Assembly: GCF_008632455.1 (NCBI RefSeq)
Contig: NZ_CP043929.1
Location: forward strand, 620,001-684,000
Length of the DNA: 64,000 bases
Origin: Methylomonas rhizoryzae
Lineage (GTDB): Bacteria > Pseudomonadota > Gammaproteobacteria > Methylococcales > Methylomonadaceae
Direction: 5' to 3'
Part shown: in pieces, positions 7,687 to 15,039 of the stretch
Layout of the letters: every line of letters starts with the position of its first letter
Position numbering within the stretch: the first letter of the stretch is position 1
The notes under the pieces: model-generated
Seen by the model: the letters and a program-made list of their open reading frames with translations, nothing else
Told to the model about the DNA's origin: nothing
The model's database searches: none
Program-made: the position numbers and the translations under genes

Positions 7687-8909
7687 TAGCCAAACACCTC
7701 GATTAAAGATTGAATGCCTTGCAGCAAAATATCGATTTCTTGCCGGGTATTGTACATTGCAAACGAGGCCCGCGCGGTGGCCGGCACGCCGTAAAAATCC
7801 ATCACAGGCATGGCGCAGTGGTGGCCGGCGCGCACGGCGATCCCCAGGCTATCCAGCATCGTGCCTATGTCGTGCGGATGGATATGATCCAGCGTGAACG
7901 ACAAAATGCCGCCTTTATGTTCAGCTTGGCCGATGATGTTGAGGCCTTGGATTTGCCGAGCTTGCTCGGTGGCGTAAGTCAGCAACTCGGCCTCGTAAGC
8001 GGCGATATTAGCCATGCCGACGGCACTGACGTAGTCGATGGCCGCGCCCAGGCCGATGATTTCGGCAATCGCCGGCGTACCGGCTTCGAACTTTTGCGGC
8101 AGACCGGCGTAAGTGGTTTTCTCGAAAGTGACCTGCCGGATCATGTCGCCGCCACCTTGGTACGGCGGCATCGCTTCCAGTAAGGCTTGCTTGCCGTACA
8201 ACACGCCGGTACCGGATGGACCGTAGAGTTTGTGACCGGAGAATACGTAAAAATCGCAATCCAGAGCCCGCACGTCGACCGGCATATGCGGTATCGCCTG
8301 GGCGCCGTCGAGCAACACCGGAATATTTTTGGCGTGGGCTGCGGCGACGATTTTCTCGACCGGGTTGATGGTGCCCAAGGCATTGGACATATGGGCGATA
8401 GCCACCAATTTGGTTTTTTCGCCCAGTAACTGTTCGAAGGCGTCGAACATCAGTTCGCCCTTTTGGTTGATAGGTACCACTTTCAATACCGTGCCGGTCT
8501 GCTGACAAAGCATCTGCCACGGCACGATGTTGGCGTGATGTTCCATCGCGCTGATTACGATTTCGTCGCCGGCTTTAAGCTGCGAATGACCGTAACTTTG
8601 CGCCACCAGATTGATCGCCTCGGTCGCGCCGCGCACGAAGATGATTTCCTTGGTGCTAGCCGCATTGATGAAGGCCCTGACCTTCTCCCGCGCGCCTTCG
8701 AACTTGTCGGTGGCTTTGACGCTCAAGGTATGCACGCCGCGATGAATGTTGGCGTATTCGCGGCTATAGGTATGGACGATGGCATCGATCACCGCTTGCG
8801 GCTTCTGGCAACTGGCGGCGTTGTCCAAGTAAACCAAGGGCTTATTGCGGATTTTCTCGCCGAGGATAGGGAAATCGGCGCGGATTTGTTCGATAGGAAA
8901 TGTGCTCAT
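7686..8909 (-). CDS. sufS: Cysteine desulfurase SufS
   Basis: A 407-residue PLP enzyme (class II NifS-like/CsdA-SufS) that takes sulfur from cysteine for Fe-S cluster assembly. Visible landmarks are DNAASCQKP at residue 29 onward, EHHAN, DGAQA, the PLP lysine in FSGHKLYGPSG, RAGHHCAMP carrying the persulfide cysteine near residue 364, and the C-terminal ARASFAMYNTRQEID. Length and motif spacing fit SufS. It lies upstream of and overlaps sufU. Its own upstream side is separated from sufD by an opposite-strand Uma2 gene, so it must either have its own promoter or be reached by transcription through that gene. Confidence 0.95.
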   Translation of the reverse strand: MSTFPIEQIRADFPILGEKIRNKPLVYLDNAASCQKPQAVIDAIVHTYSREYANIHRGVHTLSVKATDKFEGAREKVRAFINAASTKEIIFVRGATEAINLVAQSYGHSQLKAGDEIVISAMEHHANIVPWQMLCQQTGTVLKVVPINQKGELMFDAFEQLLGEKTKLVAIAHMSNALGTINPVEKIVAAAHAKNIPVLLDGAQAIPHMPVDVRALDCDFYVFSGHKLYGPSGTGVLYGKQALLEAMPPYQGGGDMIRQVTFEKTTYAGLPQKFEAGTPAIAEIIGLGAAIDYVSAVGMANIAAYEAELLTYATEQARQIQGLNIIGQAEHKGGILSFTLDHIHPHDIGTMLDSLGIAVRAGHHCAMPVMDFYGVPATARASFAMYNTRQEIDILLQGIQSLIEVFG

Positions 8910-8989
8910 CGCTCGCTAATGGGTTAAATTGATTTGGTCGTTACTAAACATTAGAATCGATTCAGTCGATTCCTTACTTGGATACCACC

Positions 8990-9550
8990 ATGGTCGCCGT
9001 TTTTCCTCAAAAACACCTCACCGACATTGCAGAATGGCATCGCATGGGCGAGGCCGGCATTTTTCCGCCCGAAGCGCGCATGGAATTGATTGAAGGAGAA
9101 ATTTTGCACATGGCACCCATCGGATTTAATCATGCTGGACATGTTGATCGTTTAAATCGCATTTTCTCCCGCTTATGGGATCGAGGAATCGTTGTTCGTA
9201 TACAAGGCCCGATCCGACTGGGCGACCTGTCGGAACCGGAGCCTGACGTCTTACTGCTTAAACCCGATACCGATTTTTATACCACTCGCCACCCCATTGC
9301 CGCCGACGTGTTGCTAATCATCGAAGTCTCCGACAGCACCTTATGCTTCGACCGCGAGCAAAAACGCCGGCTTTACGCCACCCACCTGATTCCGGAATAT
9401 TGGATCGTCAACTTGGTCGATAACTGCCTGGAAGTTTACCGGCAACCGGAAAGCGGTGATTATCGGGAGCAAAGCACTCTGTCCAAAGACGACGCTATCA
9501 ATCCGGTATCGCTGCCGGAGATTCAAGTTCGAGCCGCAGATATTTTGTAA
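8990..9550 (+). CDS. Uma2 family (DUF820) putative endonuclease, inserted in the suf cluster
   Basis: A 186-residue protein of the Uma2/DUF820 family, which has a PD-(D/E)XK nuclease-like fold. Typical stretches are present: MELIEGEILHMAPIG, SEPEPDVLLLKP (the acidic E/D pair), DVLLIIEVSDST, REQKRRLYATHLIPEYWIVNL. These give the E..PD..E-x-K-like arrangement, but the exact catalytic set cannot be proved by eye. The family is abundant in cyanobacteria and some methanotrophs and its function is largely unknown. It is on the opposite strand, between sufD and sufS, breaking the suf order. The ATG at 8990 is preferred over the in-frame TTG at 8978; no strong Shine-Dalgarno is seen. Confidence 0.88.
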   Translation: MVAVFPQKHLTDIAEWHRMGEAGIFPPEARMELIEGEILHMAPIGFNHAGHVDRLNRIFSRLWDRGIVVRIQGPIRLGDLSEPEPDVLLLKPDTDFYTTRHPIAADVLLIIEVSDSTLCFDREQKRRLYATHLIPEYWIVNLVDNCLEVYRQPESGDYREQSTLSKDDAINPVSLPEIQVRAADIL

Positions 9551-9564
9551 GCGCGAATTCAGGA

Positions 9565-10869
9565 CTACAAACTCATCGCCGGAAATCGTTCCAACAACTC
9601 CTTCAATAACAAGCCTTTCAGTTCGGCATTCTCCAGCTTATCGACCATTTCATTGGCAAAGGCAAAAGTCAAAATGTTTCTTGCCGTTTCCGCATCGATA
9701 CCGCGTGATTGCAGATAAAACACTGATTTTTCCTCCAACTGGCCGACCGTGACGCCGTGCGAACATTTCACATCGTCGGCATAAATTTCCAGTTGCGGCT
9801 TGGTATCGACTTCCGCATCCGCCGATAACAACAGATTGCGGTTGTTCATTTCCGAATCGGTCTGTTGTGCATCCTCAACCACAATCACCCGGCCTTGAAA
9901 CACGCCTCGCGCTCGGTTATCCAGCACCCCTTTGTAAAATTCGCGGCTGACGCCCCGCGGCTGCAAATGGTTGATGCGGGTGTGGTTATCGATATGCTGG
10001 CGATTGCCGCCCAGATACAAACCGTTCAACCGACACTCCGCGGCCAGTTCCAAATCGCTATGTATATCGCTGCGCGCCAATAAAGCGCCGAAGGCAAAGT
10101 TGTGATGCATGAAGCGGCTGTCGCGGGCTTGTTTGACGTAGGTGCCGCCGAAATGGCAAGCCTTTTCGGCTTCGGCCTGCCATTTATATACGGTCAAACC
10201 CGCATTGGCAGCCAGAAAACATTCGTTGACGGCGGCGGAAAAATAGCCGGACGCGCTGCCGATATAGGTTTCGATAATGCCCGCTTCCGCTCCCGCGCCG
10301 ATAACAAACAGGTTGCGGGTTGCGGCCAAAGCATTTTCCGCCGTCGCCACATGCAAAATCTGTAAGGGTTTTGCCAGCCGATGGTCGGCGGCGACTTCGA
10401 TTACCACGCCGTCGCCGGACCAGGCGCTGTTAAATGCCACCAAGCTATGCTCGTCATTGCCGACCGCCGCGCCCAAACGGTTTTGCAGCAACTCCGGTTG
10501 CCGGCGTAAGGTGTCGGCTAAACTTTGTATCGAAGCCTGCGCCGGCAAACCGGATAGCCGCGACAACTCCGGCATAAAGCAGCCGTTGACCAGCACCACG
10601 CTCCAAGCGTTTTCCAACCGATAGGCATCCAGCCAATCCGCATCGACAGCCCGATTATCGCAGGGCGTAAACAGGGTTTTGTTTAAAACCGCCAGATTGG
10701 TATAACGCCACTCTTCGTCGCGTAGATTCGGAAAGCCGTGCGCTTCGAAAGCACTTAAACCTTCGGCACGAAACTGCTGCAGCCACGGCAAATCAGTGCC
10801 CGGCAATGATCGAGCCATCGCCTGATAGGCGGCCAAATAAGCATAAGCCGATTGTTGTGCTGCCATCAT
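9565..10869 (-). CDS. sufD: Fe-S cluster assembly protein SufD
   Basis: A 434-residue component of the SufBC2D scaffold complex in the cytoplasm. The C-terminal beta-helix half is clear (LYLGGNRQHIDNHTRINH, SREFYKGVLDNRARGVFQGRVIV, NRNLLLSADAEVDTKPQLEIYADDVKCSHGVTVG, RGIDAETARNILTFAFANE). The H in KCSHG is the conserved SufD histidine linked to cluster formation. The start MMAAQQS is chosen because its ATG overlaps the sufC stop as ATGA; an open frame continues upstream to 11118, but that part is only the other frame of sufC. sufC and sufD are coupled. Confidence 0.95.
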   Translation of the reverse strand: MMAAQQSAYAYLAAYQAMARSLPGTDLPWLQQFRAEGLSAFEAHGFPNLRDEEWRYTNLAVLNKTLFTPCDNRAVDADWLDAYRLENAWSVVLVNGCFMPELSRLSGLPAQASIQSLADTLRRQPELLQNRLGAAVGNDEHSLVAFNSAWSGDGVVIEVAADHRLAKPLQILHVATAENALAATRNLFVIGAGAEAGIIETYIGSASGYFSAAVNECFLAANAGLTVYKWQAEAEKACHFGGTYVKQARDSRFMHHNFAFGALLARSDIHSDLELAAECRLNGLYLGGNRQHIDNHTRINHLQPRGVSREFYKGVLDNRARGVFQGRVIVVEDAQQTDSEMNNRNLLLSADAEVDTKPQLEIYADDVKCSHGVTVGQLEEKSVFYLQSRGIDAETARNILTFAFANEMVDKLENAELKGLLLKELLERFPAMSL

Positions 10870-11615
10870 GCCGCCTGCCCTTCCAGCCAACTGTAACCTT
10901 TTTCTTCCAATTCCAGCGCCAGCTCCGGCCCGCCGGATTTGACGATCTTGCCGTTCGCCAGCACGTGCACCACATCGGGTTTGATGTAATCCAGCAGGCG
11001 CTGATAATGGGTGATCATCAAGAAAGAACGCTCGGGCGAACGCAAGGAATTGACACCCTCGGCGACAATGCGCAAAGCATCGATGTCCAGGCCGGAATCG
11101 GTCTCGTCGAGTATGCACAATTTCGGTTCCAGCACTGCCGCCTGCAGAATCTCGTTACGCTTTTTCTCGCCGCCGGAAAAACCTTCGTTAACCGCGCGGT
11201 ACAAAAACTTCTCGTCCATCTGCAGTAGTTTTACCTTGCTTTTGACGATGGTCAGAAAATCCATCGCATCCACTTCCGGCAGGCCGAGATGCTTGCGCAT
11301 CGCATTCAGAGCGGCTTTCAAAAGATAAATATTGCTGACGCCGGGGATTTCCACCGGATATTGAAAGGCCAGAAACACCCCTTCGCGGGCGCGGATTTCC
11401 GGGGCCATGTCCAGCAGGTCTTTGCCTTGGTAAGTCACGCTGCCGGCGGTGACTTCGTAGCCCGGCTTACCGGACAGCACGTGAGACAATGTGCTCTTGC
11501 CGGCGCCGTTGGGGCCCATAATGGCGTGGACTTCGCCTGGGTTGATGTCCAGGGTCAGGCCTTTGAGGATGGGTTTGTCGTTTATTGATACGTGGAGATT
11601 TTTTATGCTGAGCAT
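10866..11615 (-). CDS. sufC: Fe-S cluster assembly ATPase SufC
   Basis: A 249-residue soluble ABC-type ATPase that drives the SufB-SufD scaffold. Walker A is GPNGAGKST at residue 36 onward, the Q-loop is in AFQYPVEIPG, the signature is FSGGEKKRNE (the SufC-specific variant of LSGGQ), and Walker B with the catalytic acid is CILDETDSGLDID, followed by the H-loop MITHYQR. Length fits. It is the first suf gene after the inserted accessory block, followed by sufD in overlapping coupling. Because 3.4 kb of other DNA separates it from sufB, it may need a promoter in the repeat region just upstream; none is convincing. Confidence 0.96.
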   Translation of the reverse strand: MLSIKNLHVSINDKPILKGLTLDINPGEVHAIMGPNGAGKSTLSHVLSGKPGYEVTAGSVTYQGKDLLDMAPEIRAREGVFLAFQYPVEIPGVSNIYLLKAALNAMRKHLGLPEVDAMDFLTIVKSKVKLLQMDEKFLYRAVNEGFSGGEKKRNEILQAAVLEPKLCILDETDSGLDIDALRIVAEGVNSLRSPERSFLMITHYQRLLDYIKPDVVHVLANGKIVKSGGPELALELEEKGYSWLEGQAA

Positions 11616-11640
11616 ACGTTTTGTACCTAAGTTTTTAAAA

Positions 11641-12082
11641 TGTAGGCTGGGTAGAGCAATGCGACACCCAGCATTTAAATCTTTGTTTTTGTGTCGCTAA
11701 CGCGACGGTTTAATTAAATGTGTCGGTTCGCGGACCGACAACCGCGATACTTTTCCTTGCTTGTCCAAAGAAAAGTATCCAAAAGAAAAGACCCCCGGAT
11801 GCCGCTTATTTCCTGCGCTAATACGAAAACCATCCTTGGTTTTCGCCCTTACGGGTCAGCCTATCGGCTGCTCAAATTTGCTCCAGGCAAATTTGTCGGG
11901 TTTGAGCGGGGTTTTCCGAAGGGGCTTCCGAGCCCCTACGAAAAACGCGATGCATCCCTGCATCGCCCCTACGGGCAAATCACTCAATACATCCATGTAC
12001 CTCACCCTGCGGGTGCTAACGCATGCAAATCGGCTATCCTGCCGATTTGTCCGCTCAAACCCGCCGGTGCTCGGCGCGGCAT
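11641..12082. repeat. Composite palindromic repeat, copy A (inverted relative to copy B)
   Basis: A 442-bp non-coding block made of consecutive short palindromes. In order: TGTAGGCTGGG..CACCCAGCA, TGTCGCTAACGCGACGG, TGTCGGTTCGCGGACCGACA (11721-11740), a GATACTTT..AAAGTATCC segment, then hairpins at 11824-11845, 11873-11895, 11921-11936, 11947-11966, 12003-12015 and 12026-12049, and finally GGTGCTCGGCGCGGCAT. The same modules in the same order, inverted, form copy B at 13941-14297. Most hairpin loops carry TCC (GGA on the minus strand). Open frames across it look spurious. It occupies most of the gap between the Lgt-like gene and sufC. Confidence 0.85.
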
Positions 12083-12130
12083 TACGGGAGAAAACCATCC
12101 CGAAATTAAAGTTATAAGTCGAAATGGTAG

Positions 12131-12284
12131 GTCCGATTAGCGAAGCGTAATCGGACGTATGTTTAGCTTTCGTATGTTTAGCTTTTCAGCCTATTTGCCT
12201 CATTCACCAAAAAAGTTCGATTTTGTAAATCGAAAAATACCGATTTCTTATTAATCCATTCGTCCGATTACGCTTCGCTAATAG
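12131..12284. repeat. Inverted pair of short repeats (GATTAGCGAAGCGTAATCGGACG)
   Basis: Two copies of a short repeat in opposite orientation: 12131-12157 reads GTCCGATTAGCGAAGCGTAA followed by TCGGACG, and 12261-12284 is its reverse complement (CGTCCGATTACGCTTCGCTA followed by ATAG). Each copy is itself partly palindromic. They lie at the 3' end of the Lgt-like gene, between it and repeat A. REP-like or transcription-end function is possible; nothing in the sequence proves it. Confidence 0.75.
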
Positions 12285-12304
12285 TATCTACGCGGGCTAA
12301 GTTT

Positions 12305-13234
12305 TTATAGTTTCGAGCAAGCGGATAATGCTCCAAATACCAGTATTGAAAAAATAACTTTAGAAGTGTACTTCGTCTTAGATGACTGCAATATAATGTA
12401 AAGTCCAATTAAAATTAATAGTGTAGAAATAAGTTCCGCCTGAGTAAAATCAACATCCAAGAACGTGTACTGCGAATTTACTCTTATTTTTTCAATCAAT
12501 AATCGCTCAAAACCACTCAATACCAAATATATTGAAAATATATACCCTTTCGTATACGGCCTTTTTCTAAACAGCCACAGCACCGAAAAAATGCAAAAAG
12601 CCATGAAAATTTCGTATAGCGGCGTTGGGTACACCCCTGGCGCTTGAATGAAAACGCCGACTATATTATTTTCGTATGTTTGAGCCCACAACCAATCGGG
12701 AAGCCAATTCGGCTTTAATAACATGTTCGCAGGAATACCCCAGTCTCCGTCGCCGGATACTTGACAGCCAATCCGCCCAATTCCGTAGCCTAAAATCATT
12801 GAAGGCGCTAAAGCATCGAGCATGGGTGCAAATGGAATCGATCGCTTTTTTAAAAATAAATATCCCGTGGTAAACGCAAATACTAATCCTCCATAAAACG
12901 AAAATCCCCCGTTTGAAAAAATCAGTGATGCCGGATTGTCTATGAATTCTCTTGGGTGCTCAAGAATATGAAATATACGCGCACCTAAAATTCCACTGAT
13001 TGTACAGGCAAACATCAAGTCGTTTAGCATTTGATGCGCCGGCAAATGAGTGCCGGAGTTTCTCGCTGGGTTGGGTAGGATGTTGTCCGTTTCAAATCGT
13101 ATAACTTCCTTTTTTCCAACCCATGTCGAAACAATTATCGACAAGGCAACAAAGCTGCCAAATGTTGCAATGGGAAGATGTATCTGCGTTCCAAGCACAG
13201 AATTTATCAAGTCACTTAAATATGGGTACGCCAT
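12305..13234 (-). CDS. Divergent prolipoprotein diacylglyceryl transferase (Lgt)-like membrane protein
   Basis: A 309-residue polytopic membrane protein with about seven hydrophobic segments. It keeps Lgt-like landmarks: LGYGIGRIGCQVSGDGDWG near residue 150 (compare the Lgt GRIGNFxNGE signature), GGFSFYGGL near residue 110, and YPTPLYE near residue 200 (HPxQLYE in Lgt). The replacement of NGE by SGD and of the His of HPSQLYE by Tyr set it apart from housekeeping Lgt, so diacylglyceryl transfer activity is uncertain. A standard lgt would be a single-copy gene elsewhere. It is clearly more AT-rich than the flanking suf genes and sits inside the inverted-repeat-bounded unit, suggesting acquisition. 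It starts about 10 nt after the unknown gene upstream, so they are probably co-transcribed. Confidence 0.75.
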   Translation of the reverse strand: MAYPYLSDLINSVLGTQIHLPIATFGSFVALSIIVSTWVGKKEVIRFETDNILPNPARNSGTHLPAHQMLNDLMFACTISGILGARIFHILEHPREFIDNPASLIFSNGGFSFYGGLVFAFTTGYLFLKKRSIPFAPMLDALAPSMILGYGIGRIGCQVSGDGDWGIPANMLLKPNWLPDWLWAQTYENNIVGVFIQAPGVYPTPLYEIFMAFCIFSVLWLFRKRPYTKGYIFSIYLVLSGFERLLIEKIRVNSQYTFLDVDFTQAELISTLLILIGLYIILQSSKTKYTSKVIFSILVFGALSACSKL

Positions 13235-13244
13235 TATTTGGCCT

Positions 13245-13721
13245 CTAATTGTTAGGGGCGATTGGTAAAGAATAATCTGAACTACGCGAGCCTAATGCTT
13301 TCCTAGGGTTTTTATATTTCTGAATAAAACTGTTTTGCGCGTTGTCTAGCAGCTGGTAATTATAAATTGCACGATTAATATATTCTTCCGCTATGTTTTG
13401 TGATATTGGGGGATCTTTGTCAGAATTATCGTTTGAATGCTTATATTTATTCCTGAGATAATTCAATAAATTTCTTTTTATGTATTCATTTTTAGGCTGA
13501 TTTTCTTGTTTAACTTGGTCAATATTCTTCATATAAATGTCGATATAACTATTATCGCCGTTTAATCTGACAAGTGCTCCAAGGATTTCTTCGCTGGCAC
13601 CAGCTAAAGTCGTGGCATATATATAATATTTCTCATGCAGAAATAACAAGATAGCTCTATTCAGCTGTCTTTTGGTAATTTCAAATTTACTAACCCATTC
13701 AAATTCGATATTTACTTTCAT
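13245..13721 (-). CDS. Hypothetical protein with a HEPN-like RNKYKH motif
   Basis: A 158-residue soluble protein that I do not recognise with certainty. The stretch YIYATTLAGASEEILGALVRL followed later by LRNKYKHSNDNS, that is an R-x4-H motif after an acidic helix, resembles HEPN-type ribonuclease/toxin folds. The remainder is helical and rich in Asn, Lys and Tyr. It is AT-rich relative to suf genes. It precedes the Lgt-like gene with a gap of about 10 nt. Both lie between the inverted repeats A and B. A toxin role is a guess from one motif; no nucleotidyltransferase partner is adjacent within the unit. Confidence 0.5.
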   Translation of the reverse strand: MKVNIEFEWVSKFEITKRQLNRAILLFLHEKYYIYATTLAGASEEILGALVRLNGDNSYIDIYMKNIDQVKQENQPKNEYIKRNLLNYLRNKYKHSNDNSDKDPPISQNIAEEYINRAIYNYQLLDNAQNSFIQKYKNPRKALGSRSSDYSLPIAPNN

Positions 13722-13822
13722 GGAATTGCCGCTTTAGAAAAGTTAGAGACATTCAAATTTCATTTGCTGAAATAAAATTGTCATCCCAAGTAAAAAAATA
13801 CCTGGGTTTTATAGCCCATCCT

Positions 13823-13883
13823 AATTCGTAGGATTTTCTGAACGTAGAGATAAACCTCTATTCGCCGTCAAATCCTACGAATT
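13823..13883. repeat. 61-bp palindrome with 14-bp perfect arms
   Basis: AATTCGTAGGATTT (13823-13836) pairs perfectly with AAATCCTACGAATT (13870-13883), and an inner stem TAGAG/CTCTA lies between them. There is no T-run after either end, so it is not a classical terminator. It lies between the start of the hypothetical gene and repeat B and looks like a dispersed REP-type element. Confidence 0.8.
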
Positions 13884-13940
13884 TCTGCTAACGCAAGAAC
13901 ACCAGGCCGCTTTCAAGCTCGTTACAGGTTTAACCCCCTG

Positions 13941-14297
13941 ATGCCGCGCCGAGCACCGGAGGGTTTGAACGGAATTGCCCGCTGGGGCGATGCAGGGATG
14001 CATCGCGTTTTTCGCAATGGCTGAGATGCCCTTTCGAAAAACCCCGTTCAAAGCCTTCGGAGCGCAGAATCCAAGCGGCATGGGGTGGCCTTTTCTTTGG
14101 ATACTTTCTTTTGGCCGAAAATTGCTCCTGCATTTTCGGCATTCGCCACATTCCTGTGGCTCGCCAAGCAAAAGAAAGTATCGCGGCCGTCGGTCCGCGA
14201 ACCGACATCAAAAACCACCCGTCGCGACAGCGACACCTTCAAATGAAAAGCCGTCATGTTGGGTTACGGCTACCGCTACCGCCTAACCCAACCTACA
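13941..14297. repeat. Composite palindromic repeat, copy B (inverted relative to copy A)
   Basis: Read on the minus strand from 14297 downwards, this block repeats the module order of copy A: TGTAGGTTGGG..CCCAACATG, GTGTCGCTGTCGCGACGG, TGTCGGTTCGCGGACCGAC, CGCGATACTTT, GCCACAGGAATGTGGC, a CCGAAAATGCAGGAGC hairpin, AAAGAAAG with CCAAAGAAAAG, GCGATGCATCCCTGCATCGC, and GGTGCTCGGCGCGGCAT. It is 357 bp against 442 bp for A, the middle being the most variable. With A it brackets 1.86 kb holding two genes. Confidence 0.85.
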
Positions 14298-14308
14298 AAA
14301 ACCGAAAT

Positions 14309-14620
14309 TCACTCCCCCAACTCTACGTAATTCCGCAATATCTCCCGATGAAACGACTCCGGCAAGCGCGCCCAATCTCTCGCCTCAATCAGTATCGGGA
14401 TATTCGACTCCCGCACCGCTTCCTGAAAACGTTCCAAAGCCTTTAAAGGAATTTTGTCCAAATCCGCCGATCGCAACACAATGTCCAAATCACTCGCGTC
14501 GTGGGCATCGCCGTTGACTCTGGAACCGTAAGCCCAAGCCGTGACGCCGGGCAAATGCTGCACCAACAAATCCCGCAAACGCCGTCTATCCTGTTCTCTT
14601 AACAGCAATTTGTCCGGCAC
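14309..14620 (-). CDS. MNT-type nucleotidyltransferase, antitoxin of a HEPN/MNT pair
   Basis: A 103-residue minimal nucleotidyltransferase. The catalytic signature is YGSRVNGDAHDASDLDIVLR at residues 31-50, with GS and the D-x-D pair intact; the third acidic position is likely E/D in PILIEARDW near residue 79. In HEPN/MNT modules this protein acts as antitoxin, in studied cases by adenylylating the HEPN toxin. The start is GTG overlapping the TAG stop of the HEPN gene (TAGTG), so the two are coupled. It is the last gene before repeat B. Confidence 0.88.
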   Translation of the reverse strand: MPDKLLLREQDRRRLRDLLVQHLPGVTAWAYGSRVNGDAHDASDLDIVLRSADLDKIPLKALERFQEAVRESNIPILIEARDWARLPESFHREILRNYVELGE

Positions 14621-15039
14621 TAAAATTGCCCGCTGATCACGTCGTTTAGCTGCTTGGCGTCGGCAATAAATTGCGGCAACAGATTCAAAGTTTCCTCCGC
14701 AAAACCCTCGCCGTAATCATGGGCAGTATCGTTACGGTTGTCCCGATACTGTAACCAACGCTCTACAGCCTCCACCGAAATCAAACCATGCTTGGCGGCA
14801 TGGCGAAATACATCTTTGAAGGTCAATGCATCGACCTGCTTCGGTGACGCAAAATAGGGTTTTAAAGCCTTTTTCAACAATTTGCCGGACTGTTCCAGGA
14901 TGATCTCGAATTCCTTCACACAAGCGGCGCGGTAAATGTCATACATCGCTTCATCGTCGGCGCGTTCGCTTAGATACCCTTGCGCCCGCTCCAAGGTGAC
15001 GATGCAACGGGTGAAATAATCAGTGTTGAGTTCGGCCAT
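14620..15039 (-). CDS. HEPN-domain protein (HI0074 / TIGR01987 family), toxin partner of MNT
   Basis: A 139-residue all-helical protein of the nucleotidyltransferase substrate-binding family. The HEPN R-x4-6-H motif is visible as RDNRNDTAHDYG near residue 100, preceded by the typical AACVKEFEIILEQSGKLLKKALK helix. The partner MNT gene follows directly. The ATG overlaps the sufB stop as TGATG, so ribosomes finishing sufB can restart here. This places a putative RNase toxin under the suf promoter. Whether it is an active toxin depends on the HEPN motif, which looks intact. Confidence 0.87.
   Translation of the reverse strand: MAELNTDYFTRCIVTLERAQGYLSERADDEAMYDIYRAACVKEFEIILEQSGKLLKKALKPYFASPKQVDALTFKDVFRHAAKHGLISVEAVERWLQYRDNRNDTAHDYGEGFAEETLNLLPQFIADAKQLNDVISGQF

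Noticed and set aside
10870..11118. Longer N-terminus of SufD in the same open frame
   Set aside because: This stretch is the other reading frame of sufC; the real start overlaps the sufC stop as ATGA.
11824..12049. CRISPR array
   Set aside because: The hairpins have different stems and irregular spacing; only the loop core is shared, so there is no repeat-spacer structure and no cas gene.
11718..12140. Two overlapping open frames in repeat A
   Set aside because: They follow palindromic repeat sequence and have no coding character or Shine-Dalgarno.
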